Assembly (NCBI GenBank): GCA_937965795.1 | Contig: CALCMD010000082.1 | Span: 46,895 to 110,894, forward strand | DNA length: 64,000 bases | Direction: 5' to 3' | Source: an uncultured Lachnospiraceae bacterium | GTDB lineage: Bacteria; Bacillota; Clostridia; Lachnospirales; Lachnospiraceae | Shown here: piece by piece, positions 24,555 to 32,134 of the stretch | How the letters are laid out: every line of letters starts with the position of its first letter | Position numbering within the stretch: position 1 is the first letter of the stretch | The notes under the pieces: generated by a model | The model's database searches: none | Told to the model about the DNA's origin: nothing | What the model saw: the letters and a program-made list of their open reading frames with translations, nothing else | Program-made: the position numbers and the translations under genes

Positions 24555-24652
24555 CCGTCCTGCTCCCTGCAAAAGAATAGGACAGCTATTTTCAGTTAAA
24601 CTATAATTTCGCCGGGACGGGTGAGTTGCGGTCACCTTCCGGCTATCCTGTT
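24546..24652 (-). ncRNA. Putative antisense RNA antitoxin
   Basis: The minus-strand promoter at 24659-24688 reads toward the toxin. The transcript would contain a GGTGA-CCGCAAC-TCACC hairpin and end at a hairpin formed by ATAGCTGTCCT.../...AGGACGGCTAT with a run of six U (complement of 24551-24546), inside the toxin's last codons. Length about 100 nt, as in RatA-like antitoxins. Inferred from signals, not from expression data. Confidence 0.6.
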
Positions 24653-24658
24653 AAGCAT

Positions 24659-24688
24659 ATTATAAACCAATGTAAATACATTTGTCAA
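24659..24688 (-). promoter_or_regulatory. Promoter of the antisense RNA
   Basis: Minus strand TTGACA (24688-24683), 18-bp spacer, TATAAT (24664-24659). Stronger than the toxin promoter, as expected for an antitoxin RNA. Confidence 0.7.
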
Positions 24689-24747
24689 ATCTTTTCCACC
24701 CCTTCCCACGCCGCCCCGGTACAGGAAGAAAGGAGATAAGATAAGAC

Positions 24748-26043
24748 ATGGCATCAATCGAAAAGAGAGGGAACACATACCGGATTAAGGTTTTTATTGC
24801 TTATGATTCCCAGGGCAGGAAAATAACCCGTTCCACCACATTCAAGCCAGATCGCACCACTGCGACCGGGAAAGCAAAGGCGGAATCTGTCATACAAAAA
24901 GAACTGGCCGCTTTTGCCGCTGAATTCGAACGCAAGGCAAAGGCCTGGGTGCTGATGCTTGGGGACAATATGCGACTTGATGAACTCATTCCCCAATATC
25001 TGGAGCAATACGCTTTTATAGAGCTATCTCAGGCAACCGCCGAAGGATACCGCCAGATTCTGGAAAACCGTATCATTCCGGAGTTTGGGCATATCAAATT
25101 GTGCGACCTGAGTCACCAGCAGCTCAATCTACAGGCATACTTCAACAATCTTTCCAAATCCGGGCTTGCTCCGTCCACGATAAGGCGTTGCATGGCCGTT
25201 TTCAGCTCTGCACTGTCCTGGGCGGTGAATATGCGGCTTATGCAGCAGAACCCGCTTTCACACGTCAAACCGCCCAAAGAGCAGCGTAAAAAGGATAAGG
25301 CGAAGAGTTTTACCCCCGAAGAATTAAAGCGGTTTATTGCCTCCCTGGAGCTGCCACAAGTGGCGACATATAAAGCTCATGAGTGCGCACGGGTCAACGG
25401 TTCCGTATACTCCGTAAACGAGTACAAAGAAACCCGCTATCTGTCAGAACAGTTTAAGTTTTTCTTTATCCTTGCCGCATTCTCCGGATGCCGGAGGGGT
25501 GAGTTGATAGCTTTGGACTGGCCAGACATTGACTTTGAGAATTGCACGATCAGCATTACCAAAAGCGCATCCAAGATAAAAGGCGGAGTTATCATAAAGG
25601 ACACCAAGACGGCCAGCGGAAACCGCATTATCAATATACCGCCGTCCGTGATGTCCCTGGCCTCTAAATGGCGTATCCAGCAGAATGAACTACGGCTTTC
25701 ACTTGGTTCTGCCTGGAAGGGTGCCAATAATGTGTTCTCCCAGGCAGAAGGGGGGCGCATGTATCTGGACACTGTAACAAGAAAATTCAGGGACATCATA
25801 CAAAACTATAACGCCCAGGCTGCTGAATCTGATAAACTCCCAGAAATTTCCCTTCACGGGCTAAGGCATACCGCCGCAAGTATCCTGATCGGCCAGCACA
25901 CCGACATAGCCACAGTATCAAAAAGGCTTGGGCATAGCCGAACGTCTGTAACGCTGGACATTTACACGCACGCCATCAAAGAAGCTGACAAGGCCGCCGC
26001 TGATGCGCTGGACGTCCTCGCCCGCTCCGCTGGCATAGGGTGA
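24748..26043 (+). CDS. int: Tyrosine recombinase (integrase)
   Basis: 431 aa. N-terminal arm-binding domain (1-65), SAM-like core-binding domain (about 75-185), catalytic domain (about 190-425) with Arg in 'SGCRRGELIALDW', 'HGLRHTAAS' (His-x-x-Arg) and the Tyr nucleophile in 'TLDIYTHAI'. All key residues are present, so it may still be active. A linker insertion near 205-225 ('YKAHECARVNGSVYSVNEYKETRY') is unusual but keeps the frame. Reads toward the right attachment site, 138 bases downstream. Confidence 0.95.
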   Translation: MASIEKRGNTYRIKVFIAYDSQGRKITRSTTFKPDRTTATGKAKAESVIQKELAAFAAEFERKAKAWVLMLGDNMRLDELIPQYLEQYAFIELSQATAEGYRQILENRIIPEFGHIKLCDLSHQQLNLQAYFNNLSKSGLAPSTIRRCMAVFSSALSWAVNMRLMQQNPLSHVKPPKEQRKKDKAKSFTPEELKRFIASLELPQVATYKAHECARVNGSVYSVNEYKETRYLSEQFKFFFILAAFSGCRRGELIALDWPDIDFENCTISITKSASKIKGGVIIKDTKTASGNRIINIPPSVMSLASKWRIQQNELRLSLGSAWKGANNVFSQAEGGRMYLDTVTRKFRDIIQNYNAQAAESDKLPEISLHGLRHTAASILIGQHTDIATVSKRLGHSRTSVTLDIYTHAIKEADKAAADALDVLARSAGIG

Positions 26044-26044
26044 A

Positions 26045-26088
26045 TTTTGGGGGACTTTTGGGGACCTGACGGAGTTTTTGGGGACTTG
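26045..26088. repeat. Candidate integrase arm-type sites, right
   Basis: Three words in a row: TTTTGGGGGACTT, TTTGGGGACCTG and TTTTTGGGGACTTG. They match the pair at 19358-19380 near the other end. From 26089 to 26181 nothing else is seen. Confidence 0.5.
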
Positions 26089-26181
26089 AACAGGCAGTTA
26101 ATAAGAAAACACATATTCAAAAAAAAACCGTAAAATCAGGCTTTTCACGGAGTCAGCATAAAATATTAAATGCTCAAAAAG

Positions 26182-26229
26182 ACATTCGCATTGTTGAGGC
26201 CACGGGTTCGAATCCCGTATACTCCATAT
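26182..26229 (+). repeat. Attachment site, right copy (partial tRNA-Ala)
   Basis: Exact 48-bp copy of 19231-19278; lacks the tRNA 5' half, so it is not a gene. Confidence 0.92.
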
Positions 26230-26241
26230 CAAATCTTTCGT

Positions 26242-26295
26242 AAAAAGAGCCGTAGCGCATAGAAGAGAAATCCTCTATGCGCCGCGGCTCTTTTT
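26242..26295 (+). terminator. Intrinsic terminator, originally of tRNA-Ala
   Basis: AAAAAGAGCCG...GCGCATAGA / TCTATGCGC...CGGCTCTTTTT, a long stem with a T-run. Lies right after the right attachment site, so it ended the tRNA transcript before the element inserted. Confidence 0.85.
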
Positions 26296-26317
26296 CATTC
26301 AGCAAATATAAGAAGCA

Positions 26318-26545
26318 TCAGTTTACCGTTACTTTACAGTCAATCAGAATGATTTCACATCGTGGGCAATACCATGCCGGCTGTTTTTTCATGCTGAAAA
26401 GCCTGACTCCTCCTAAATAGAATCCGTTTTCTTTTGGCCCCCGCAGCCGCATTTTCCCCATGTCCTCCCATTTGGGCAGCCATTGAAGTCCTGCCGTAGG
26501 AATAAACCCCTCCAACATCTCCTGTCCACAGCCTTTACATATCAT
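26318..26545 (-). CDS. Small zinc-ribbon protein (DUF6487-like)
   Basis: 75 aa from the ATG at 26545 (GGAGGGACTAGA). N-terminal CKGCG and C-terminal CPRC pairs form a zinc ribbon; between them 'GFIPTAGLQWLPKW' and 'GGVRLFSMKKQPAWY'. This pattern is common as a short cytosolic protein in clostridia; function unknown. Directly follows the secreted-protein gene (11-base gap). Confidence 0.7.
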   Translation of the reverse strand: MICKGCGQEMLEGFIPTAGLQWLPKWEDMGKMRLRGPKENGFYLGGVRLFSMKKQPAWYCPRCEIILIDCKVTVN

Positions 26546-26556
26546 TCTAGTCCCTC

Positions 26557-27444
26557 CTAATTCCAACCCACTACACTATACGAAGTATATCCAAACAACT
26601 TATCATGAAACAAAATTGCCATTTCCTGTTTTCCCCACTGCTTCGGGCACATCCCCTCAAAATAAATTTTACCTGTATTATAAGCACTATCTGTCACATC
26701 ATATCGATACCCTATATAGGTAGTGTAATGCTTTGAATCTTGTGTATCTACCAACTTCCAGTTGAATTTTGTCCTCTTACATGCCACAGTTGTTGACAAA
26801 GCGCTCTTAAGTTTTCCTCCAGCAATTGTAATCCCGGCTGATATACAAACCCTTTTTATAAAAGATGTACCGATCTTAGCAAGTAAATTTGTTGCTGAAA
26901 CTAATATTGAAACCAAATCAACAAGTGTTCCTATATAGGATCGAATCGTATATGTACTATTAGTACTTGATTTCGTATAAGAACATCTCATACCATAATA
27001 AACTAATCCATTTTCACCGATTGCCCTGTAATTAATCGTTCCCATTGTTTTCGTTCTTTCCAGAATTGGTTCTTCTGTTTCTTCGCCCTCCTCTATTATA
27101 AGATAATCACTCGGATGAATCACATCTGTAGCATTTTTCCTTTCTCTAGCCTCATCATAATCTCCAAAAAACTCCCGCACAATAATATCTTTCTGACCAT
27201 CAGGTAAAGTATTCTTTTGTGTTAATACCCCATCAACATACTGCAAGAAAACTTTGTCCCCTGAATGCGTTTCGTAATAATCAATCCTCGTATCTCCCAG
27301 CTCAAAACTTTCTACTTCTTCCTCCCCGATATCATTCTCAACATTATTATCATAAGCCGCATAAGTGTTCAACATAGATTCACTTATTATAGATACTAAC
27401 AGTATTACTCCCATTATCCTTTTTAACATTTTTTTAAATTTCAT
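26557..27444 (-). CDS. Secreted protein of unknown function
   Basis: 295 aa from the ATG at 27444 (AAGGAAAGATGGT). Basic start and a hydrophobic stretch (7-30) ending AYA form a signal peptide. An acidic region follows, then 'IDYYETHSGDKVFLQYVDG', a hydrophobic segment near 200-225, and 'YTTYIGYRYDVTDSAYN' and 'MAILFHDKLFGYTSY' near the end. No known domain. Much more A+T-rich than its neighbours, which suggests recent acquisition beside the tRNA insertion site. Confidence 0.75.
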   Translation of the reverse strand: MKFKKMLKRIMGVILLVSIISESMLNTYAAYDNNVENDIGEEEVESFELGDTRIDYYETHSGDKVFLQYVDGVLTQKNTLPDGQKDIIVREFFGDYDEARERKNATDVIHPSDYLIIEEGEETEEPILERTKTMGTINYRAIGENGLVYYGMRCSYTKSSTNSTYTIRSYIGTLVDLVSILVSATNLLAKIGTSFIKRVCISAGITIAGGKLKSALSTTVACKRTKFNWKLVDTQDSKHYTTYIGYRYDVTDSAYNTGKIYFEGMCPKQWGKQEMAILFHDKLFGYTSYSVVGWN

Positions 27445-27489
27445 ACCATCTTTCCTTTCTTTTATAATATAAATCAAGTTTGTATTTAT

Positions 27490-27518
27490 ACAATATCATT
27501 ACATGTCATATATGTCAA
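27490..27518 (-). promoter_or_regulatory. Promoter of the secreted-protein gene
   Basis: Minus strand TTGACA (27518-27513), 17-bp spacer, TATTGT (27495-27490), about 45 bases before the start codon. Confidence 0.6.
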
Positions 27519-27776
27519 TACTTTTTCTATTCTTTCCCGCATATAAAATTGTCAAATAAACTTTTTTGTCGCAGCTTTAAAACCCAAAAACTCTGTCTCC
27601 TTTGCATGGAATAAATATAAGTTGCATAAACGCTATTAGCACTGCTATAATCAATGACAGAAAAATATCATTACGAATACGCCTAAAAAGAACGTGATTG
27701 AAAAGTAAGTGGTAAAATCAGTGATATTCATGTAGTGCAAAATCCCATAAAATATTAAAAATGCGAGAATAAACAA

Positions 27777-28946
27777 ATGAAAAACAGCTTAATTGAACTG
27801 ATTCTAAAGCAGAATAACAACAGTAAGAAAGGATGCCTGGGAGCCCTGAAAGGAAACAAATCCCTGAAGGACTTTCCAATCAGCAGAGAAATCCTGGAAG
27901 AAGCCACAAAACTGGAACAGCAAAATCTTCTGAAAGTAACATGGTACGATGGAAAAAGCACGATAACGAAAATTTCTTACCGGACGGCAGACCTGGAAAC
28001 CTTTTACCGTATGGCCGGTCAAATTCCTCCGTGGCAGATTCTGGAGGAATACAAGAATCAGCTTCTTTCTTTGCTTCCTGCCTTACAAAAAGAGTGGATT
28101 CGGCGTTATTGCGAAAAAGGACTGCTGGAGCAGCTTCAAAAGGGAAACCTTCCGGGAAATCTTCAAAAAGAACATTTCCTGGACTGTCTGCAAGGTCTGG
28201 ACAAGCTAAACGCCCCCATCTATAAACGCCTGTTCAGCATCAAATATCTGTCCGACTCTAAAGAATTTGAGCAAAAATTTCAGAATATTATCATTACAAT
28301 AGCCAAAAGCTATTGCCCGGACGTGACAAAAGAGATGGAAGCTCCAGAGGTACTATCCCGAATTTATCTTGAGGAATATTCGCAGGAGCTTTGGATAAAG
28401 GGGAATCTGCGCCTGGCATTCGAAGGACACGTGCAAAACTACGCGGGGTTTATTTATGGCGCCGCTTTAAACAGCCAGACATTAAAACATGCGGAAATTC
28501 TGCCGGATCAGAAGATTACGAAAATTCTTACCGTTGAGAACAAGGCCACTTTTGAAAGCATGAATTACACGGAAGGTACACTCATCATCTTCTCTCATGG
28601 CTTTCTGGCTCCGGAAGAACGAAACTTCCTGAGAAAACTGATAAAAGTACTGCCGGAGGACACCGGATATTACCATACCGGGGATTTGGATTTGGGCGGT
28701 GTGCGAATCTTCCATGACATCCGCACAAGGGTCATGCCGAAGTTAAAGCCTTTACAGATGGATGCAGATACCTTTTATTCCTATAAAAAATTGGGATTTG
28801 GTGAGAAAATCCAAAAACAGGACTATCTGGAAATGCTGCAAAAAGTAGAAGAACCACGTCTCCAGAGTCTGATTGATACCATTTTAAAAGAAGAATGGGT
28901 GATAGAACAGGAAAGTTTTCTGGTCGGTGGAAGACATTCTTTATAA
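27777..28946 (+). CDS. Orphan JetD-like protein (Wadjet nuclease subunit)
   Basis: 389 aa. N-terminal winged-helix-like part (1-150, DUF3322-type) and C-terminal DUF2220/Toprim-like nuclease: 'KILTVENKATFESM' gives the catalytic Glu, 'TLIIFSHGFLAPEERNFLRKL' the following helix, 'YYHTGDLDLGGVRIFHDI' the Asp-x-Asp pair. In Wadjet systems JetD cuts closed circular plasmids bound by the JetABC SMC complex. No jetA, jetB or jetC lies in the window on either side. The 300 bases before it (27478-27776) hold only the divergent promoter and A+T-rich DNA; no ribosome-binding site of quality precedes the ATG. Confidence 0.82.
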   Translation: MKNSLIELILKQNNNSKKGCLGALKGNKSLKDFPISREILEEATKLEQQNLLKVTWYDGKSTITKISYRTADLETFYRMAGQIPPWQILEEYKNQLLSLLPALQKEWIRRYCEKGLLEQLQKGNLPGNLQKEHFLDCLQGLDKLNAPIYKRLFSIKYLSDSKEFEQKFQNIIITIAKSYCPDVTKEMEAPEVLSRIYLEEYSQELWIKGNLRLAFEGHVQNYAGFIYGAALNSQTLKHAEILPDQKITKILTVENKATFESMNYTEGTLIIFSHGFLAPEERNFLRKLIKVLPEDTGYYHTGDLDLGGVRIFHDIRTRVMPKLKPLQMDADTFYSYKKLGFGEKIQKQDYLEMLQKVEEPRLQSLIDTILKEEWVIEQESFLVGGRHSL

Positions 28947-28976
28947 ATCCCATGAACACAGACCCTTCCAGTAAAT

Positions 28977-29034
28977 AAAACAACAGAGACAGAATTATCT
29001 GCTTACAGGCAAATAATTCTGTCTCTGTTGTTTT
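28977..29034. terminator. Bidirectional terminator
   Basis: AAAACAACAGAGACAGAATTAT paired with ATAATTCTGTCTCTGTTGTTTT, a 22-bp perfect stem between the convergent jetD-like and VWA genes. Confidence 0.88.
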
Positions 29035-29677
29035 AAGATCTCTTTTTATAATCCTTCTCGATTTTCTTCTTCCACTCCGGAGTCAGCGCACTGGCCTGCC
29101 TGTAACATGCCACGGTCTCTCCCAGCACCTCATAATTCAGCCTCGTCCCCTCACTGTCACTGTGAAAAGTAACTGCCCGGTCCGGACAGATTCCAAAATT
29201 TCCCGCCACCTGAACCGCATCGATATTGGCTCCCAGAAACAGAAATTCCCATCCGTATTTCTCTTTCTGCCTTTCCAGCATTTCCTTTACTTTTTCGTAA
29301 GTATACCTCCTGCTGGCGTTTTCCATGCCGTCTGTGGTAATGATAAACATCGTCTTTTCCGGCCTGTCCTCTTCTCTGGCATATTTATGGACATTCCCGA
29401 TATGATGGAGCGCCCCGCCCACTGCGTCCAGAAGCGCCGTACATCCCCTGACATAATACTCTTTCTCTGTCATGGGCGAAATATGCTCCAGCGGTACCCG
29501 GTCGTGCAGCACCTCGATTCTGTCATCGAAGAGCACCGTAGAAATCAGCACTTCTCCCTTTTCTTTCTCCTGCCGCTTCAGCATGGAATTGTATCCCCCG
29601 ACCGTATCTTTCTCCAATCCCTGCATAGACCCGCTTCTGTCTAAAATAAATACAAGCTCCGTTAATCCTTTTCTCAT
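29033..29677 (-). CDS. VWA-domain protein
   Basis: 214 aa from the ATG at 29677 (GGAGGAAAAGCCAG). Single von Willebrand A domain with the metal-binding motif 'LDRSGSM' near residue 12, 'TVLFDDRIEVLHD', the conserved Thr in 'RGCTALLDAVG' and 'FIITTDGMENAS'. No signal peptide, so cytosolic. Third gene of the rsmH-macro-VWA run, 85 bases after the macro gene. Confidence 0.88.
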   Translation of the reverse strand: MRKGLTELVFILDRSGSMQGLEKDTVGGYNSMLKRQEKEKGEVLISTVLFDDRIEVLHDRVPLEHISPMTEKEYYVRGCTALLDAVGGALHHIGNVHKYAREEDRPEKTMFIITTDGMENASRRYTYEKVKEMLERQKEKYGWEFLFLGANIDAVQVAGNFGICPDRAVTFHSDSEGTRLNYEVLGETVACYRQASALTPEWKKKIEKDYKKRS

Positions 29678-29762
29678 CTGGCTTTTCCTCCATTTCTTTG
29701 ATGGATTTAGTATAAGCCTCTGAGACTGGAATCTGGTCGCATGGCAGGCGACATTTCTACTT

Positions 29763-30884
29763 TTAACCCAGCACCTGCTGGTCATGGTCAAACAGGGACA
29801 AATTAATTTGATAAATATCATAGACTTTATTCATGATAAAATACTGCACGATCAAATCCGAAACGCTTCCCGGTGAAAATGCCAGTCCGGCCCTTGCCAG
29901 GAAGTCCTTTGTCTCATCCAGATTCAACTCCAGCGCAATCGCCAGCGCCAGCACAGTCTTTTTGCTTGGATGATAATGTTCATTGCTCCTGATCTTATGA
30001 AACAGCTTTCGATCAATGTTTGCTCTTTTATACACCTCCACATCAGTTTTCCCCTTTTCATCAATCAGCCGGAACAGACTCTGTGAAAAAGTCTCCCCCA
30101 CCTGACTGATCAAGTCCTCCAGGCTGCGCCCGCTCTGGATTCCTCCCTTTCCCACAGACGGCGCCCAGAGAACGCCGGACTCTTCCGTCGAACTTTTCGC
30201 TGCCTTTGTGCGCGAAACCAGTTCCTCCGGCTCAGGAGTGCGGCCTTCCCTCCTTCCGGAATGGATTTGCTCTTCCAGAAGCCCTTCTTCTACCGCGTCT
30301 TCATCCATTATCCTGGTTTGCTCCACCGCCTGATACTGCTCCATTTTCGCTAAAGACACATATGTTTCATCAATATAGGCGTCTACCTTTTCAAAGAGCT
30401 TTCCGGACAATTCAAAGGACTTCCTGTCAAACACTACAAGATAAACGATCATCTCATGTTCCAGCAGAAATTCACTGATTGCCGAAACTGCCGTTTTCAG
30501 CGCCAGGTCTTTTGGAAAACCATAAGCGCCTGTGGAGATCATCGGAAAAGCGATGCTTTCGCATCCCAGCACGGCGGCAGTCCGAAGAGATTCCCGGTAA
30601 CAGGAATACAGCGCTTTTTCCTCCCCGGCTTTTCCATCCTTCCATACTGGCCCGACGGTATGTATGATGTGCTTTGCAGGCAGCGCATAAGCCGGTGTAG
30701 CCGCAGCCTCTCCCGGCCGGAGCGCCCCTATCCTTTTTCTGGCGGCAAGCAGTCTGAGCCATCCTGCTTTCTGATAAATGGCGCTGTCTACCCCCGCGCC
30801 AATTCTTGCGCGGGGATTGGCGGAATTGACCACTGCATCTACCTTCATATTTACAATATCATTTCTTACAATCCAAAAAGGCAT
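29763..30884 (-). CDS. Macro-domain protein with C-terminal HTH-like domain
   Basis: 373 aa from the ATG at 30884 (GGGGGTAAAGCGT). Residues 1-160: macro domain ('DAVVNSANPRARIGAGVDSAIYQKAG', 'HIIHTVGPVW', 'AFPMISTGAYGFPKDLA'), which binds or removes ADP-ribose. Residues 160-260: acidic, low-complexity linker. Residues 270-373: helical domain ('FRLIDEKGKTDVEVYKRANIDRKLFHKIRSNEHYHPSKKTVLALAIALEL') resembling an XRE-type helix-turn-helix. The pairing suggests an ADP-ribose-linked regulator. Five bases after rsmH. Confidence 0.87.
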   Translation of the reverse strand: MPFWIVRNDIVNMKVDAVVNSANPRARIGAGVDSAIYQKAGWLRLLAARKRIGALRPGEAAATPAYALPAKHIIHTVGPVWKDGKAGEEKALYSCYRESLRTAAVLGCESIAFPMISTGAYGFPKDLALKTAVSAISEFLLEHEMIVYLVVFDRKSFELSGKLFEKVDAYIDETYVSLAKMEQYQAVEQTRIMDEDAVEEGLLEEQIHSGRREGRTPEPEELVSRTKAAKSSTEESGVLWAPSVGKGGIQSGRSLEDLISQVGETFSQSLFRLIDEKGKTDVEVYKRANIDRKLFHKIRSNEHYHPSKKTVLALAIALELNLDETKDFLARAGLAFSPGSVSDLIVQYFIMNKVYDIYQINLSLFDHDQQVLG

Positions 30885-30889
30885 ACGCT

Positions 30890-31939
30890 TTACCCCCTGA
30901 TCGCCCACCGCATCTTCGTGGAACGCGCCCGGCTGTTTCTGGCGCACTCTTTGGCCGACGGACGGATCACCTCTGTCGCTATTTCGCTGTAAACGCCTGC
31001 TTTCTGTAAACGCCGGAAAGACTTCTTTACCAGCCTGTCCTCTCCCGAATGAAAAGTCAGAATCGCCACACGCCCGTTCGGTGCGAGAACATCCGGCAGT
31101 TTTTCCAGAAATTCATACAGAACCTCAAATTCACTGTTCACATCAATCCGAAGGGCCTGAAAGGTTCTCTGGCAGGACTTCTTTACTGCTTCTTTCCGCT
31201 CATTTGCCGGAAGAAAAGAAAGCGCATCCTCAATCACATCCTTTAACCGGGTGGTCGTCTCGATTTTGCCCCCTCTTCGGAAACATGCCATGACTTCCTT
31301 TGCAATCTCCTGCGCATACGGTTCGTCCGCATTTTCCATCAGCATCCCTTTTAACTCCTCCTGCGTGACCTCCCGCAGCCGTTGCGCCGCACTGATACCT
31401 CTTTGCGGGTTCATCCTCAAATCAAGGGGGCCTTCTGCTTTATAAGTAAATCCCCGGTCCGGATTGTCAATCTGCATAGAAGAAACTCCTAAATCTGCCA
31501 GTACAAAATCAAACTTCCCGGCCTTTTGGGAGACGAGATCAATATTGGCAAAATTCTCAAGCCAAACGGTAAGAATCTCCTCCCCATACCCCAGACGCTC
31601 CAGGCGCTCCTTAGTTTTCTTTGATTCAATCGGGTCTACATCAAGCGCATAGAGATGCCCCTGCCCGTGCAGGCATTTTAGCATCTCCAATGTGTGTCCG
31701 CCATACCCCAGCGTCGCATCCAGCCCTGTCTGTCCCGGCTGAATCTGCAAAAAGTCGAGAATCTCTTTCACACATATGGAAAGGTGCATCCCCGCCGGAG
31801 TACTTCCCTTCTGAATTACTTTTGAAATCGTATCCGCATATTTCTCCGGCTGATGCTCCTTATATTTTTCCTGATAGCTTTTCGGATGCGTACCGGAATA
31901 CCGTACCCGCCGTTTATGTTCTTTTTCCTGTCCTTCCAT
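30890..31939 (-). CDS. rsmH: RsmH-like 16S rRNA m4C1402 methyltransferase (paralogue outside the dcw cluster)
   Basis: 349 aa from the ATG at 31939 (AGGGAGGATTCT). Residues 1-45 are a basic extension absent from ordinary RsmH. The core has 'HLSICVKEILDFL', the SAM loop 'LDATLGYGGHTLEML', 'FVLADLGVSSMQIDNPDRGFTYKAEGPLDLRM' and the C-terminal 'AILTFHSGEDRLVKKSFRR'. The usual rsmH neighbours (mraZ, ftsL, penicillin-binding protein) are missing; here it heads an operon with macro and VWA genes. Probably a second copy with a related or different target. Confidence 0.88.
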   Translation of the reverse strand: MEGQEKEHKRRVRYSGTHPKSYQEKYKEHQPEKYADTISKVIQKGSTPAGMHLSICVKEILDFLQIQPGQTGLDATLGYGGHTLEMLKCLHGQGHLYALDVDPIESKKTKERLERLGYGEEILTVWLENFANIDLVSQKAGKFDFVLADLGVSSMQIDNPDRGFTYKAEGPLDLRMNPQRGISAAQRLREVTQEELKGMLMENADEPYAQEIAKEVMACFRRGGKIETTTRLKDVIEDALSFLPANERKEAVKKSCQRTFQALRIDVNSEFEVLYEFLEKLPDVLAPNGRVAILTFHSGEDRLVKKSFRRLQKAGVYSEIATEVIRPSAKECARNSRARSTKMRWAIRG

Positions 31940-32134
31940 AGAATCCTCCCTGTCATTCACCTCTGATTTTTTCCATTTTAGCATAGTTTCTTTCCCTCTG
32001 AAAAGGATTTTTCACGGATGCAACCTCCGGTTGCCTAATTTCTAAGCGCACTTGCTGGTTGTCAACCGTTTTTTATGCTAAAATATGGGTATCGATCGAT
32101 GAATCAGCTCAGAAAAAGAAAGGGGAACGATCAA

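Larger units (their letters stand above)
19231..26229 (+). mobile_element. Integrative element in tRNA-Ala, about 7 kb, probably cryptic
   Basis: Bounded by 48-bp identical direct repeats, 19231-19278 (inside tRNA-Ala) and 26182-26229. Contains a tyrosine integrase at the right end, divergent XRE regulators, an HTH protein, remnants of a primase-type replication gene, small ORFs, a Uma2-family nuclease and a type I toxin locus. No relaxase, capsid, terminase or conjugation gene is present, so it would need a helper to move, like phage satellites or mobilisable islands. A nonsense mutation, a frameshift and an inverted gene fragment show decay. Confidence 0.88.

Noticed and set aside
19600..24700. 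CRISPR array
   Set aside because: The repeats seen are short, unevenly spaced and of several kinds; no regular repeat-spacer unit and no cas gene exists in the window.
26182..26229. Second tRNA-Ala gene
   Set aside because: Only the 3' part is present; there is no D-arm or 5' acceptor strand. It is the attachment-site copy.
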